Assembly (NCBI GenBank): GCA_942492715.1
Contig: CALOFW010000012.1
Location: 62,001-126,000 of the forward strand
Source of the DNA: Sva-07 sp942492715
GTDB lineage: Bacteria > Actinomycetota > Acidimicrobiia > Acidimicrobiales > Ilumatobacteraceae
DNA length: 64,000 nt
Direction: 5' to 3'
The notes below the pieces were generated by a model. The model made no database searches and was not told where the DNA came from. It saw nothing but the letters and a program-made list of their open reading frames with translations. Made by a program: the position numbers and the translations under genes. Positions 1 to 9,010 of the stretch are shown here, piece by piece. Numbering within the stretch: position 1 is the first letter of the stretch; every line of letters begins with the position of its first letter.

Positions 1-58
1 CGTCACGCCCCCGATGGTAGGGAAGGGGTGTCACAGCCCGCGCTCTACGATTGGATTC

Positions 59-631
59 GTGCTGATCAGACGAGCCCGTCCCGAGGACACCGGACGTGCC
101 TGTGTCACGGCGATGCGCGCGTTCGTCGACGATCCAGTGATGCGGTGGCTGTATCCGGAGGACGACGTGTTCCTCGCCCCCGGTGGCACCGTGTTGCGTC
201 CGGCGATGTCGGGGTGGATCGGGCTCGGCGAGGTCTGGTGCAGCGACGACGTGGCCGCACTCGCCGTGTGGATCCCGCCTGGCCGTCCGGAGATCGAGTT
301 CGCCGACGACCTCGGCGCACCGCCGCCGCCGCCCGACCGGCTCGAACGGTTCGGGATCATCGGCGAGGCGATGGCGGCCCACACGCCCGACGAGCCGCAC
401 TGGTACCTCCAGCTGCTCGGCACCCATCCCGACTGGCAGCGCCAGGGTCTCGGTGCCGCACTGATGAACGTGGTGTTCGAGCGGGCGGAGGCGGAGGGCC
501 TCCCGTGCTACCTGGAGACCGAGACGGTCGAGAACGTCGCCTACTACCGAGGTCGCGGCTTCGACGTCCGTTCCGAGTGGGACCTCGCCGGCGGCCCGCA
601 CATGTGGGGCATGTACCGCCCCGCCAACTGA
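59..631 (+). CDS. GNAT family N-acetyltransferase
   Basis: This is probably a small-molecule or protein acetyltransferase using acetyl-CoA in the cytoplasm. The C-terminal half has the GNAT acetyl-CoA loop (HPDWQRQGLGAALM, about residues 128-141), then a cysteine/tyrosine-rich strand and a final segment (VAYYRGRGFDV) typical of the fold. The GTG at 59 is preferred because the fold begins at once (LIRRARPED). An in-frame ATG at 14 would add 15 residues with no family resemblance. The 190-residue length is normal for a single GNAT domain. The gene converges on rpe, with an inverted repeat between them. The substrate cannot be inferred. Confidence 0.8.
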   Translation: MLIRRARPEDTGRACVTAMRAFVDDPVMRWLYPEDDVFLAPGGTVLRPAMSGWIGLGEVWCSDDVAALAVWIPPGRPEIEFADDLGAPPPPPDRLERFGIIGEAMAAHTPDEPHWYLQLLGTHPDWQRQGLGAALMNVVFERAEAEGLPCYLETETVENVAYYRGRGFDVRSEWDLAGGPHMWGMYRPAN

Positions 632-634
632 CCG

Positions 635-681
635 TTCTCGTGAACAAGGTGCGCACCTGGGCCGCACCTCGTTCACGAGAA
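635..681. terminator. Inverted repeat between convergent genes, likely bidirectional terminator
   Basis: Two 19-nt arms (635-653 and 663-681, beginning TTCTCGTGAAC) pair with a single mismatch around a 9-nt loop. The element sits between the converging ends of the acetyltransferase and rpe, where a shared terminator is expected. A second copy of the same arm sequence lies at 10481-10529, so this is a repeat family and not only a local hairpin. No T-run follows. Confidence 0.6.
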
Positions 682-690
682 GCGGGGTCG

Positions 691-1377
691 TCAGGTGGTG
701 CGGGCGGCTTCGGCGCGGGCGCGCAGGTCGCTCACGGCGTGTTCGAGGCCCTCGGGATCCTTGTAGAGCGCGCTGCCGGCGATCAGCACGTTGGCGCCCG
801 CCGCCGACGCTCCGGCGATCGTGGCGGGGCCGATGCCGCCGTCGACCTCGAGGTCGACCGTGTCGGACAGACCCGCTGCGTCGATCATCGAGCGGATCTC
901 GGCGATCTTCGGCTCCATCGTGGGAAGGTACGCTTGGCCGCCGAAGCCCGGGTTGACGGTCATCACCAGCACGAGGTCGACCAGGTCGAGGACGTGGGAG
1001 ATCGCCGAGGCGGGCGTCGCCGGGTTCAGCGCGACGGCGGCGTTGGCGCCGAGGTCGTTGATGTTGCCGAGCGTGCGGTGCAGGTGCGTGCACGCTTCGG
1101 CGTGCACGATCAGGCGTGAGCAGCCGGCCTCGATGTACTGCGCGGCCATGACGTCGGGCGTGTACACCATCAGGTGCGCTTCGAACGGCACGCTGGAGTG
1201 CCGACGAGCCGACGCGATCACGTCGGGCCCGAACGTGAGGTTGGGCACGAACTGGCCGTCCATCACGTCCCACTGGATCAGATCGACGCCGGCGGCCTCC
1301 AGGGCGGCGACTTCCGCGCCGAGTCGGGAGAAGTCGGCGGGCAGGACGGACGGTGCGATCTGGATCGGTCGGCTCAT
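691..1377 (-). CDS. rpe: Ribulose-phosphate 3-epimerase
   Basis: It interconverts ribulose 5-phosphate and xylulose 5-phosphate in the pentose phosphate pathway. The 228-residue protein is a full TIM barrel of normal family length. It begins IAPSVLPADFSRLG and contains the metal-site motif WDVMDGQFVPNLTFG, the EAHLMV histidine, the phosphate-binding loop MTVNPGFGGQ, and the second signature VDGGI. The strongly conserved motifs leave little doubt. The gene is followed by an inverted repeat likely to end transcription. A small unrelated gene lies just upstream on the same strand (13 bp gap), so the two may share a promoter. Confidence 0.96.
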   Translation of the reverse strand: MSRPIQIAPSVLPADFSRLGAEVAALEAAGVDLIQWDVMDGQFVPNLTFGPDVIASARRHSSVPFEAHLMVYTPDVMAAQYIEAGCSRLIVHAEACTHLHRTLGNINDLGANAAVALNPATPASAISHVLDLVDLVLVMTVNPGFGGQAYLPTMEPKIAEIRSMIDAAGLSDTVDLEVDGGIGPATIAGASAAGANVLIAGSALYKDPEGLEHAVSDLRARAEAARTT

Positions 1378-1389
1378 CGACCGGGCAAC

Positions 1390-1602
1390 CTACTGTTCCT
1401 GCCGGTCGGTGTCCGCCTCGCGGTTCCACTCGTCGTCGGCCTCTTCCCAGCCGGCGTTGCGCTCCTCGACCCTCTCCTTCCAGTGCTCTGCCTCCGCCCG
1501 AGAGGCATACGGTCCCAGCGTTTGGTCGTAGGCGCCACGCTCGGAGGCGGGAACCGCCACCCGCCGTTCGAGATCCCAGTACCACTCGGTGTCGTCACTC
1601 AT
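1390..1602 (-). CDS. Small conserved-looking acidic protein of unknown function
   Basis: This is a 70-residue, highly charged protein rich in Trp, Glu and Arg. It starts with ATG at 1602 and ends 13 bp before rpe on the same strand. The middle (TLGPYASRAEAEHWKERVEERN) resembles SPOR-like or small actinobacterial proteins in which a charged helix follows a PY motif, but I cannot name a family with confidence. It has no signal peptide or membrane segment. It was chosen over the much longer reading frame that continues antisense through the methyltransferase gene, because that extension has no recognisable protein features. Confidence 0.6.
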   Translation of the reverse strand: MSDDTEWYWDLERRVAVPASERGAYDQTLGPYASRAEAEHWKERVEERNAGWEEADDEWNREADTDRQEQ

Positions 1603-1692
1603 GAATCCAGTGTCGCGCACCCGTCGTGCCCGGCTGGCTCCGGCCGTCGTCGCACCCACGCTGTCGCACTCGGGTCGCCGTACGCTGGTCGC

Positions 1693-2898
1693 ATGCAGCT
1701 GACCCCAGACCGCCTCGTCGCGGGCGGCGACGCCATGGCTCGAGCCGCCGACGGACGGGTGGTGTTCATCGACGGGGCGCTGCCGGGCGAACTGGTCGAG
1801 GTGGAGATCGTGTCCACGAAGAAGGACTTCGCCACGGCCACCGTCGTCGAGATCATCGAGCGGTCGCCGTTGCGCGACTCGCCGTCGTGCGCGCACCGTC
1901 GCGCCGGGTGTGGCGGGTGCGACTGGATGCACCTGCAGCCGACGGCCCAGCTCGACGCCAAGGTGGAGATCGTGATCGAGTCGCTGCGTCGGGTGGGCCG
2001 GCTCGACCAGACGATCGCCGAGGGCATCGTGCATCGCGGTGGAGCGGTGTCGCCGTTCGGCTACCGCACCACGATTCGCGTGGTCGGCGGGCCCGACGCA
2101 TCGGTGGGATTCCGCGAGCACGCGTCCGATCGGGTGGTCCCGGTGACGAGCTGCCCCGTGGCCGAGTCGAAGTTGTCGCGTCTGCTCTCCGTGATCGAGG
2201 CCGACGAGGGCGCCGAGCTGACGCTGCGGACCTCCGTCGCCACCGGGGCGGTGACGGCGATCTGGGACAAGCGGTTCCGCAAGGCGATCCGCGGCATCCC
2301 GTCCGAGGTCCACATCGGCGAGCGCGCCTGGCTGGTCGAGCGTGTCGCCGGCCATGACCTGAAGGTGTCGGCCGGATCGTTCTTCCAGTCCGGCCATCAG
2401 GCGGCGGAGCTGCTGGTCGTTGCGGTGTCGGAGGCGGCGCCCGAACTCGCGACCGCTCGCCACGCGGTCGACGCCTACGGCGGGGTCGGCCTGTTCGCCG
2501 CCACGGCGATGGCGGCGTGTGAGCACGTGACGGTGATCGAGTCCAGCGCGTCGGCGTGTCGCGACGCCGAACACAACCTGCAGGGGCGCGGGGCGAGCGT
2601 GGTTCGCGCCGAGGTCACCGGATGGACGCCTCCCGACGGGTCCGGCCCGACGCCGCCCGTCGACGTGATCGTCGCCGATCCGGCCCGGCCGGGACTGGGC
2701 CGGCCCGGCGTGGCAGCGCTGACCGCGGCGAAGGCACCCGTGGTCGTGCTGGTGAGTTGCGACCCCGTCTCGCTGGCCCGCGACGTCATGCTGATGGCCG
2801 ACGACGGCTACCGACCCGAACGGGTCGAGGTGCTCGACCTGTTCCCGAACACCCACCATGTCGAGACCGTGACCAGGTTCGTTCCGACAGTGACCTGA
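1693..2898 (+). CDS. TrmA/RlmD-type RNA (uracil-5-)-methyltransferase
   Basis: This cytoplasmic enzyme probably makes 5-methyluridine in rRNA with S-adenosylmethionine. The 401 residues hold an N-terminal TRAM-like segment (about 1-55), an iron-sulfur cysteine cluster (CAHRRAGCGGCDW, about 70-82), a Rossmann methyltransferase core with AYGGVGLFA, the DPARPGLG motif, and the catalytic cysteine in VSCDP. The C-terminal FPNTHHVETV is diagnostic of the RumA family. The ATG at 1693 is used. The upstream extension runs antisense through rpe and has no homology. Whether it acts on rRNA (RlmC/D) or tRNA cannot be settled from sequence; the iron-sulfur motif favours rRNA. Confidence 0.88.
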   Translation: MQLTPDRLVAGGDAMARAADGRVVFIDGALPGELVEVEIVSTKKDFATATVVEIIERSPLRDSPSCAHRRAGCGGCDWMHLQPTAQLDAKVEIVIESLRRVGRLDQTIAEGIVHRGGAVSPFGYRTTIRVVGGPDASVGFREHASDRVVPVTSCPVAESKLSRLLSVIEADEGAELTLRTSVATGAVTAIWDKRFRKAIRGIPSEVHIGERAWLVERVAGHDLKVSAGSFFQSGHQAAELLVVAVSEAAPELATARHAVDAYGGVGLFAATAMAACEHVTVIESSASACRDAEHNLQGRGASVVRAEVTGWTPPDGSGPTPPVDVIVADPARPGLGRPGVAALTAAKAPVVVLVSCDPVSLARDVMLMADDGYRPERVEVLDLFPNTHHVETVTRFVPTVT

Positions 2899-2933
2899 AA
2901 TACTGTGGACGAATCTTCATCCGGGAGGATGCC

Positions 2934-3530
2934 GTGCAACGAATAGACGATGTGAGACGCGAGTACACCGAGGCATCCGACGCGGCACTGGTCGTGTCGA
3001 TCGGCCGCTATCAGCAAGCCGCGCTCGCCGAGGCGTACCGTCGTCATGCCGGAGCCTGCTTCGGGCTGGCAAAACGCCTGCTCAGCGACCATTCGCGCGC
3101 TGAAGAGATCGTGCAGGAGGTGTTCGTCCGGCTCTGGAACGAACCCAACCGGTACGACCCCGAACGGGGCACGCTGCGCAGTTTCCTGCTCGCGCACACG
3201 CATGGCCGATCGGTCGATCTGATCCGTGCCGATGCGTCCCGGCGCAATCGAGAGGAGAAGGAAGCTCGCCAACAGGCCGTTGGTGGCTACGACATCTCCC
3301 ACGAGGTGTGGGACATCGCACTCGCCGGTCACGTGCGCGAAGCGATGGAAACTTTGCAGCAGGGCGAGCGCGAGGCGATCGAGCTCGCCTACTTTGGCGG
3401 TCTCACCTACAAAGAAGCCGCGGAGCGGTTGGGCGAACCCGAGGGCACGGTCAAGAGCCGGATCCGGTCGGGTCTCAAGCGCCTCCGTGTGGAACTCGTA
3501 CAAGCCGGCGTCAGCATCGGGGCTGATTGA
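2934..3530 (+). CDS. ECF-type RNA polymerase sigma factor
   Basis: This 198-residue alternative sigma factor directs RNA polymerase to a specific stress or envelope regulon. Region 2 is visible at about residues 22-95 (AYRRHAGACFGLAKRLL, AEEIVQEVFVRLW, RGTLRSFLLAHTHGRSVDLIR). Region 4 has a helix-turn-helix (LAYFGGLTYKEAAERLGEPEGTVKSR). The GTG at 2934 is chosen because GGGAGGA lies 5-6 nt upstream. The gene starts 35 bp after the methyltransferase and ends 2 bp before a RskA-type anti-sigma gene. That pairing resembles the SigK/RskA group. Confidence 0.92.
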   Translation: MQRIDDVRREYTEASDAALVVSIGRYQQAALAEAYRRHAGACFGLAKRLLSDHSRAEEIVQEVFVRLWNEPNRYDPERGTLRSFLLAHTHGRSVDLIRADASRRNREEKEARQQAVGGYDISHEVWDIALAGHVREAMETLQQGEREAIELAYFGGLTYKEAAERLGEPEGTVKSRIRSGLKRLRVELVQAGVSIGAD

Positions 3531-3532
3531 CG

Positions 3533-4297
3533 ATGAGTGGAGAGATGGACGACATGGCCGGATCCCCCGGAGACACCTACGACATCGACGAGCTGTTGGG
3601 TGCTTATGCCCTCGATGCCGTCGACGATGACGAACGCGACCGGATCGAGGACTACCTGGCCGTGAACCCCCGTGCGCAGGCAGAGGTGCAGGCCCACCGC
3701 GAAGTGGCCACCATGCTGGCATTCACCGGCATGGATGCTCCCGACGACCTCTGGGGGCGCATCGCCGACGAGATCGGCGAACAGGCGCCTCCGCCGGGAC
3801 CCGAGCTCGCGAAGGTCATGTCGTTCGACGAGCACCCCCGCCGTCGGCGCATCGCTGCAGCGGCACCCTGGATCGTCTCGGCGGCTGCGGCTGCCGTGAT
3901 CGGTTTCGTGGCGATCGGCCTCGTTGCCGATCGCGCCGACGCACCGAACGAACCGATCGCCACTGCCTTCGAAGCAGCGCTCGCCGACCGCGATTCGGTG
4001 ACGACCGTGTTGGTGTCGGATACGTCCGACGCATCGGCCGAGGCGGTCATCGACCAGGACGGACACGGATTCGTCGTCGCGCAGGAACTCCCGATGCTGC
4101 CCGACGATCAGACGTACCAGCTCTGGGGCATCGTCGACGACGGTCAGGTGATCTCGCTCGGCATCTTCGGCCCGAATCCCGAGCTGGAGACCTTCACGGT
4201 CGAAGGAGCGGTCTCTGCGCTCGCGATCACCATCGAGCAGTACCCGGGCGTCGTCAGCGACGGCAACCCCGAAGGGGCCTTCGTCGGCGCCTTCTGA
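3533..4297 (+). CDS. RskA-type membrane anti-sigma factor
   Basis: This protein probably holds the adjacent ECF sigma factor at the inner face of the membrane until regulated proteolysis releases it. The 254 residues contain an N-terminal anti-sigma region (DIDELLGAYALDAVDDDERDRIEDYL, about 17-42). One transmembrane helix lies at about 108-133, preceded by a run of arginines, and an extracytoplasmic RskA domain follows (YQLWGIVDDGQVISLGIF, near 190-210). The ATG at 3533 follows the sigma stop by 2 bp; a TTG at 3527 is a poorer choice. Co-transcription is very likely. The region after the stop holds two palindromic repeats. Confidence 0.9.
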   Translation: MSGEMDDMAGSPGDTYDIDELLGAYALDAVDDDERDRIEDYLAVNPRAQAEVQAHREVATMLAFTGMDAPDDLWGRIADEIGEQAPPPGPELAKVMSFDEHPRRRRIAAAAPWIVSAAAAAVIGFVAIGLVADRADAPNEPIATAFEAALADRDSVTTVLVSDTSDASAEAVIDQDGHGFVVAQELPMLPDDQTYQLWGIVDDGQVISLGIFGPNPELETFTVEGAVSALAITIEQYPGVVSDGNPEGAFVGAF

Positions 4298-4320
4298 CCT
4301 GAGGCCCTCATCCTCGCCGG

Positions 4321-4361
4321 GCGATGAGCGAACCGACCGGATACGGGTACTTGGCTCATCG
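4321..4361. repeat. Palindromic repeat, family 1 copy 1
   Basis: GCGATGAGC at the left is answered by GCTCATCG at the right (8 bp of pairing), with the interior GAACCGACCGGATACGGG shared with copy 2. It lies just after the anti-sigma gene. Further copies occur at 4382, 58781, 59707 and 59777. Confidence 0.75.
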
Positions 4362-4381
4362 GCGGGAGGTCGAACCGCCGG

Positions 4382-4423
4382 GCGATGAGCGAACCGACCG
4401 GATACGGACCGTTCGCTCATCGC
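4382..4423. repeat. Palindromic repeat, family 1 copy 2
   Basis: This is the best copy. The 12-nt arms GCGATGAGCGAA and TTCGCTCATCGC are perfect reverse complements around an 18-nt centre. It is in tandem with copy 1, separated by 20 bp, and ends 30 bp before psuG. It could act as a terminator or as a REP-like element. Confidence 0.8.
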
Positions 4424-4452
4424 TGGGGACACTCGGGTCGTAGCCTGGCGGC

Positions 4453-5355
<903 letters not shown>

Positions 5356-5381
5356 CGTCCGCGTCCACGCCCGAGATGGCC

Positions 5382-5972
5382 TCAACCGAGGCGACGCATC
5401 TTGCGTTCGACGCGGTCGAGGAACGCCGCCCGATCCCGATCCGAAGCCGAGTCGATGCCGTACATCGCCAGCCACGTGGTGCGCGCTGCCGGGTGGCACA
5501 TCGTGCGCAGGCTCCGGGTCAGGGTTCGCTTGCCCGCCTCGCCCTCGACCATGTTGATCCACTTCGACGACCCGTGGGTGGTGACCGCGACCAGTCGTCG
5601 GATGTTGCGCAACCCGGGGCGGAGGCGATTCGCTCCGTCGGGCAGCGTCCAGGCCACCCCGTTCACCCACACGCGGTCGATCCAGCCCTTCATCATCGCC
5701 GGCTGCGCCGACCACCAGGTGGGGTAGACCAGCACGAGCGTGTCGCACCAGCGCAGATCCTCGGCGTGGCCCGACAGCGCTGGATCGGTACCGGGTTCCA
5801 GGTGACGCGCGTGGTCGAGGGCGGTGAACTCCGGGTCGAAGCCCTCGGCGTACAGGTCGGTGCACCGGACCTCGGCCCCGGCGGCGACCAAGCCTGCGAG
5901 CGTGCGGTCACGAACCGCGGCGACGAACGACTCCTCGATCGGGTGGCAGTGGACGACCAGTGCCCTCGTCAT
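5382..5972 (-). CDS. NAD(P)H-dependent flavodoxin-fold oxidoreductase (NQO1/MdaB-like)
   Basis: This is a predicted FMN/FAD quinone or nitro-type reductase in the cytoplasm. The 196 residues follow the flavodoxin-like fold of the DT-diaphorase family: VVHCHPIEESFVAAV at the N terminus binds the flavin phosphate, DTLVLVYPTWWSAQPAMMKGWIDRVW (77-102) is the family signature, and a histidine/glycine loop follows (TTHGSSKWIN). Its ATG overlaps the stop of the upstream paralogue by 4 bp (ATGA), which implies coupled translation. Together with that paralogue and a TauE-type exporter it forms a three-gene operon. The physiological electron acceptor is unknown. Confidence 0.85.
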   Translation of the reverse strand: MTRALVVHCHPIEESFVAAVRDRTLAGLVAAGAEVRCTDLYAEGFDPEFTALDHARHLEPGTDPALSGHAEDLRWCDTLVLVYPTWWSAQPAMMKGWIDRVWVNGVAWTLPDGANRLRPGLRNIRRLVAVTTHGSSKWINMVEGEAGKRTLTRSLRTMCHPAARTTWLAMYGIDSASDRDRAAFLDRVERKMRRLG

Positions 5973-6562
5973 CGCAGCCCGGCCATCTCGCGTTCGACCC
6001 TGGCAGCGAACTCGTCGCGTTGCGCCGGCGTCGACGTGTCGATCGCGTAGAGGCCGAGCCACCGGCTCCTGACGCGGAAGCCGCACGACAACCGCAGCGC
6101 TCGGGTGATGATCCGTCGACCGTTGTCGTTCACGAACCGCACGTACGATCGCGGCGAGCCGTAGGTGGAGATGCCGACGAGATGACGCACCTGGCCGAGC
6201 CCGGGACGGACCTTGCCGGTGCGCTCGTCGAACCGGAAACCGACGCCGGGCACCATCACCCGCTCGAGCCAGCCCTTGAGGATCGCGGGCAGACCGCTCC
6301 ACCAGGTCGGGTACACGAAGACCAGTGCGTCCGCTGCCGTCACGACCTCGGCGTGACGGGAGACCATCGGGTCGCGCACCGGCTCGTCGCCGTGATAGGC
6401 GCGTCGTTCGTCGGGTGTCATCGCGACGACGAAACGCTCGGCGCAGAGGTCCAGGACCTCGACGTCGTGACCTGCGGCGCGCAGCCCGGCGACAGCCCGC
6501 GATGCGAGCGCATGGCAGTAGCTGTCGGCCGACGGGTGGGCGACGACGACGGCGACGAGCAT
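5969..6562 (-). CDS. NAD(P)H-dependent flavodoxin-fold oxidoreductase, paralogue of the downstream gene
   Basis: This 197-residue reductase has the same architecture as the gene that follows it: VVVAHPSADSYCHALA, then ALVFVYPTWWSGLPAILKGWLERVM (79-103) and the ISTYGSPRSYVR loop. The two are clearly tandem paralogues but have diverged through most of their length, so the duplication is old. The ATG start at 6562 lies 2 bp after the TauE-like gene's stop and its own stop overlaps the next start by 4 bp. The pair may act on related quinone or aromatic substrates, or form a heterodimer. That is inference. Confidence 0.85.
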   Translation of the reverse strand: MLVAVVVAHPSADSYCHALASRAVAGLRAAGHDVEVLDLCAERFVVAMTPDERRAYHGDEPVRDPMVSRHAEVVTAADALVFVYPTWWSGLPAILKGWLERVMVPGVGFRFDERTGKVRPGLGQVRHLVGISTYGSPRSYVRFVNDNGRRIITRALRLSCGFRVRSRWLGLYAIDTSTPAQRDEFAARVEREMAGLR

Positions 6563-6564
6563 CG

Positions 6565-7416
6565 TCAGTCGTTGGTGGGCAGCACGGGAACCGCATCGCG
6601 ATCCGATGGCTTGGAGCGCAGCGAGAGCAACTGGGTGATCGCCACGAACAGCAGCAGCGCGGCGAACATGATGTTCGACAGCGAATCGCTCATCCGGTCC
6701 GAGATCGTCGCGCCGATCACGGCGGTGACCGCACCGCAGGCACCGACGACGGCGGCGACGGGGATGTCGGCGTTGGCCTTCTTGCGGTTGCGGATCGTTC
6801 CCATGATCGAGGTCGGCACGATCACCGCGACCGACGTGCCCTTGGCCAGTGCGGGGACCATCCCGAGCCCGACGACCATTGCGGGCACCATGATCACGCC
6901 GCCGCCGATGCCGAGCAGCCCCGCCAGCGTGCCGGTGAAGAAGCCGACGAGCACCAGCAGCACGGCCGACAGGATCGTCAACTCGGAGCGCCCTGTCGCA
7001 TCGGAACTGATCAGCAGCCGGGTGGCGGTGGCGAGCACCGTGATCACGAACACCATGACCAGCACGTTCTTCGGAATCACGTGCAGGAGCTGGGTGCCGA
7101 CGATCGCTCCGCCGATCGCGCCGATCGCGAGGAAGAGCGCGACCGGCCAGTCGACGTTGCCATGGGCGAGGTAGGTGATGAGGCTCGCGAGTGCGATCGG
7201 CAACGTGGCGGCGAGCGAGGTGCCGTGGGCGAGCCGACGCTCCATGTGAGCGAAGCCGACGAGCCCGGGCACGATGATCAGGCCGCCGCCGACGCCGAAC
7301 AGACCACCCAGCAGCCCGGCTGCCACGCCGACGAGTGCGGCATGGCTGAGCTTGACGGAACTGTTCGAGAGCGGCACCGACGCCGACGATAGGTGCCCGA
7401 GCCGGACTCGACGCAT
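6565..7416 (-). CDS. TauE/SafE family membrane permease
   Basis: This is a predicted exporter or permease for a sulfur-containing or organic anion. The 283-residue protein has about eight hydrophobic segments arranged as two repeats. Each repeat opens with the family motif: AAGLLGGLFGVGGGLIIVPGLV near residue 32 and TGTLAGLLGIGGGVIMVPAMVV in the second half. It is the first gene of the operon with two flavodoxin-fold reductases, so the transported compound may be the substrate or product of those enzymes. The family (PF01925) covers sulfite, sulfoacetate and other anions. The actual substrate is not visible in the sequence. Confidence 0.88.
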   Translation of the reverse strand: MRRVRLGHLSSASVPLSNSSVKLSHAALVGVAAGLLGGLFGVGGGLIIVPGLVGFAHMERRLAHGTSLAATLPIALASLITYLAHGNVDWPVALFLAIGAIGGAIVGTQLLHVIPKNVLVMVFVITVLATATRLLISSDATGRSELTILSAVLLVLVGFFTGTLAGLLGIGGGVIMVPAMVVGLGMVPALAKGTSVAVIVPTSIMGTIRNRKKANADIPVAAVVGACGAVTAVIGATISDRMSDSLSNIMFAALLLFVAITQLLSLRSKPSDRDAVPVLPTND

Positions 7417-7451
7417 TCCTCGGTCTGCTCCGGCGGACGGCGAGCGGTGGA

Positions 7452-8069
7452 TCAGCGGTGGAGGAGCAACCCCCGCAGGCGCTCGGCGACCCCGGGCCAG
7501 TCGTCGATCGTGACCGAGTAGGCGGCGGTGTCGCGGAGCCGGTCGCCGTCGCCGGCGTGGGTCGAGCGGCGATGCCGTCGCAACACGCCCTCGAACTCGG
7601 CGCCGATGCGCTCGATCGCGCGCCGGCTCTGCTCATTGCGGGCGTCGGTGCAGATGGCGACGCGCTGCACCTGCCACACCTCGAACGCGTGGGTCAGGAG
7701 GAGCAGCTTGGCCTCGGTGTTGATCGGGCTCCGCTGGGCGTCGCCGGCGAGCCATGTGCCGCCGATCTCGACCTCGTCGGGGTGAGTGCGGGACAGTGGC
7801 CACAGGGGGTTGAGGAACCGGGTGCATCCGACCACGGTGCGATCGGCGACGCGCCGTTGGACGAACGGCGCTGCTCGACCGTTGGCGGCGTCGTCGAGCA
7901 GCCAGTCGACGTAGGCGGCTGCGTCGGCGGTGCCGTCGGGCACCTGGGTGTAGGCGAACGTCGAGCGGTCGCCGCTGCCCGCCGCCGCGAGGTCGTCGAC
8001 GTGGTCGACCCGCAGCGGCTCGAGTGAGACGAACTGTCCGGACAACGCATCGACGTCGAGTGGGTGCAC
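7452..8069 (-). CDS. RimJ/RimL-like GNAT acetyltransferase
   Basis: This 205-residue GNAT protein is of the type that acetylates N termini or small molecules. Visible features are VSLEPLRVDHVDDL at the start, the central DEVEIGGTWLAGDAQRSPINTEAKLLLLTHAFE and AICTDARNEQSRRAIERIGAEFEGVLRRH, which is the classic RimJ/L C-terminal signature. The GTG at 8069 fits the usual domain start. The longer open frame upstream is antisense to the next gene. It lies 35 bp downstream of the TauE operon's first gene on the same strand but is separately oriented to read into it. Substrate unknown. Confidence 0.85.
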   Translation of the reverse strand: MHPLDVDALSGQFVSLEPLRVDHVDDLAAAGSGDRSTFAYTQVPDGTADAAAYVDWLLDDAANGRAAPFVQRRVADRTVVGCTRFLNPLWPLSRTHPDEVEIGGTWLAGDAQRSPINTEAKLLLLTHAFEVWQVQRVAICTDARNEQSRRAIERIGAEFEGVLRRHRRSTHAGDGDRLRDTAAYSVTIDDWPGVAERLRGLLLHR

Positions 8070-8144
8070 CGGACCAGTGTTGCGCACCGACGGCACTGCG
8101 ACGTCGGTCGGATTCTGCGGGGACGCTCGCGGTACCGTGCACCG

Positions 8145-8858
8145 ATGGCTGCTCCGACCGTCGACGATCTGTTCGATGATTCCACGATCCTGCCCACCGA
8201 CCCCCTCGACGAGGCCGGGACACCGTTGGAGGTGCTCCACGATCGCGAGTACCGGGTTCGCGCGTTCCGCAAGGCGGACGACGTGATCTTCATCCGGGGC
8301 GCGGTGCGCGACCAGAAGCCGCCCGGGCTGTATCTCGACACCGATCCGGATCCGCTGACGATCCACCACATGCAGATCGACCTCGAGATCGCGTTCCCGA
8401 CCCTCGAGATCATCGGTGCGGAGGTCGGCATCGAGGTGCACCCGAACGCCGAGTGCCCGAACATCGAGAGCCACTACGACAAGCTCGTCGGGTTGTCGAT
8501 CGCCCGCGGCTTCACCCACAAGGTCCGCGAGCTCTTCGGTGGCCCGCGCGGCTGCACCCACACGACGGCGTTGCTGCAGGCGATGGCGCCGGTCGCGATC
8601 CAGTGCATCTGGTCGATGCGGGCGTCGAGCGCCCGTCGCGACGGCTCCAGCGCCGACCCGGCCCAGATGTCGCCCGAGCAGCGGCGGATGTCGTGGCAGA
8701 TGAACCTGAACACGTGTCACGTGTGGGCCGAGGACGGTCCACAGGTCGCGAGTCTGGAGGCGGGTGGTGACTTCGAGCCACCGATCTGGGCGGCGGAACG
8801 CATGGTCCAGCTCGGTCTGAAGCCCGACGACTGGCGTGACCGCATGAGCGGCGACTGA
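8145..8858 (+). CDS. DUF2889 family protein
   Basis: The 237-residue soluble protein resembles the DUF2889 family. It has a central beta-rich part (YRVRAFRKADDVIFIRGAVRDQKPP, about 37-61), then a segment with conserved histidines (TIHHMQIDLEIAFPTLEIIGAEV) and a cysteine/histidine stretch (ARGFTHKVRELFGGPRGCTHTTALLQAM). No enzymatic role is established for the family to my knowledge. Members often neighbour fatty-acid or terpenoid metabolism genes. The ATG at 8145 is chosen since upstream codons overlap the divergent acetyltransferase. It starts 75 bp from that gene's start, so the gap holds both promoters. Confidence 0.75.
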   Translation: MAAPTVDDLFDDSTILPTDPLDEAGTPLEVLHDREYRVRAFRKADDVIFIRGAVRDQKPPGLYLDTDPDPLTIHHMQIDLEIAFPTLEIIGAEVGIEVHPNAECPNIESHYDKLVGLSIARGFTHKVRELFGGPRGCTHTTALLQAMAPVAIQCIWSMRASSARRDGSSADPAQMSPEQRRMSWQMNLNTCHVWAEDGPQVASLEAGGDFEPPIWAAERMVQLGLKPDDWRDRMSGD

Positions 8859-8926
8859 TCACGCTCCGGCCGGCGGAATCGGAGTGTGTCGAATGCGGTC
8901 CCACCTGGCACACTGTGCGACCACAT

Positions 8927-9003
8927 GGTGGTCATAGCTCAACAGGTAGAGCACCAGGTTGTGATCCTGGCGGTTGGGGGTTCAAGTCCCCTTGGCCACC
9001 CCA
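8927..9003 (+). tRNA. tRNA-His (GTG anticodon)
   Basis: The 7-bp acceptor stem pairs GTGGTCA (8928-8934) with TGGCCAC (8993-8999). Position 8927 is G and position 9000 is C, giving the extra G-1:C73 pair unique to histidine tRNAs. The anticodon loop TTGTGAT holds GTG. The T-arm has GGTTCAAGTCC and CCA is encoded at 9001-9003. Confidence 0.96.
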
Positions 9004-9010
9004 TTCGAAC

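Noticed and set aside
1174..1692. N-terminal extension of the methyltransferase gene
   Set aside because: The extension is antisense to rpe and the small gene; homology starts at the ATG at 1693.
2556..2933. N-terminal extension of the ECF sigma factor gene
   Set aside because: It overlaps the end of the methyltransferase in another frame; the GTG at 2934 has a good ribosome site and matches the family start.
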